Source: an uncultured Treponema sp.
GTDB lineage: Bacteria > Spirochaetota > Spirochaetia > Treponematales > Treponemataceae
Direction of reading: 5' to 3'
Length of the DNA: 5,950 nt
Assembly: GCA_937885475.1 (NCBI GenBank)
Contig: CAKZZR010000218.1
Span: forward strand, 1 to 5,950
Shown: one piece after another, positions 5,851 to 5,950 of the stretch
Layout: each line of letters opens with the position of its first letter
Numbering within the stretch: the stretch's first letter is position 1
Program-made: the position numbers and the translations under genes
The notes under the pieces: model-generated
The model's input: only the letters and a program-made list of their open reading frames with translations
Told to the model about the DNA's origin: nothing
Database searches by the model: none

Positions 5851-5950
5851 ATGGAAAGATACATAAAAATAGCGCAAAGGAGAAGTTGCGGCCTTCAAAA
5901 ACACCCATTTTTGCTGCCGCGTAAGCGACAAAGTTTATAAGTTCCAAGGC
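5849..5950 (-). CDS. Probable 3' end of an upstream minus-strand gene (partial)
   Basis: A reading frame open from the window edge ends at TAA (5851-5849) and encodes 33 residues, including LELINFVAYAAAKMGVFEGR and a hydrophobic end FALFLCIFP. Its composition looks like protein rather than random translation, and a gene end is expected here because the PBP promoter lies just downstream. I do not recognise the family from so little. At the left edge, a frame ending at TAA 24-26 reads FDWKLFF, which resembles FSFALFL at the same offset from the shared box, so the two could be related gene ends. Without more upstream sequence this stays tentative; competing frames in the same stretch are also open. 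Confidence 0.4.
   Translation of the reverse strand, partial: ALELINFVAYAAAKMGVFEGRNFSFALFLCIFP

Noticed and set aside
5782..5931. N-terminal extension of the PBP to a TTG codon, adding 50 residues
   Set aside because: It would put a long polar stretch before the membrane anchor, spans the promoter-like TTGACA/TACTCT and the shared 16-bp box, and has no SD. Its own composition is unlike the rest of the protein.
1..5950. Composite transposon bounded by the inverted 16-bp boxes
   Set aside because: No transposase is present, the enclosed genes are housekeeping, and the boxes are positioned relative to start codons rather than at element ends.

Overview
The window reads as chromosomal housekeeping DNA from a Gram-negative-type bacterium. 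The gene set and protein style (a bifunctional penicillin-binding protein with a cysteine-containing C-terminal module, a small secreted protein ending in FYY, a KFGKS-type tyrosyl-tRNA synthetase) suggest a spirochaete, perhaps a Treponema-like lineage of middling G+C. That assignment is recall-based inference and no marker here proves it. No rRNA, tRNA, CRISPR array, insertion sequence or phage gene was seen.

Layout from left to right: an AT-rich leader (1-108); rlmJ, a 23S rRNA adenine methyltransferase (+, 109-1023); a convergent small exported protein with a signal peptide (-, 1027-1515); a 98-bp divergent promoter region (1516-1613); tyrS (+, 1614-2852); a short orphan ParB/CTPase-fold protein (-, 2830-3225) whose 3' end overlaps tyrS by 23 bp; a class A penicillin-binding protein (-, 3229-5781) placed 3 bp upstream of the ParB-like gene; then a leader region (5782-5950) that probably contains the 3' end of another minus-strand gene.

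Two things stand out. First, rlmJ and the PBP gene lie 5 kb apart on opposite strands, yet they share a 16-bp identical box (AAAATTGATTTCCATG) exactly 53 nt upstream of each ATG. Each also has a -10-like hexamer ending exactly 6 nt before the ATG and no Shine-Dalgarno sequence, so both look like leaderless transcripts with a common upstream element. The other genes have ordinary SD sequences or are translationally coupled. Second, the ParB-like protein keeps the nucleotide-binding motifs (GERR, ENNQR) but lacks the HTH and dimerisation domains. It ends in a strongly amphipathic, positively charged helix and is coupled to a cell-wall synthase. This suggests a membrane-associated nucleotide switch linked to peptidoglycan synthesis, which is a hypothesis and not shown by the sequence.

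Functionally, rlmJ and tyrS serve translation. The PBP, the ParB-like protein and possibly the exported protein concern the cell envelope.
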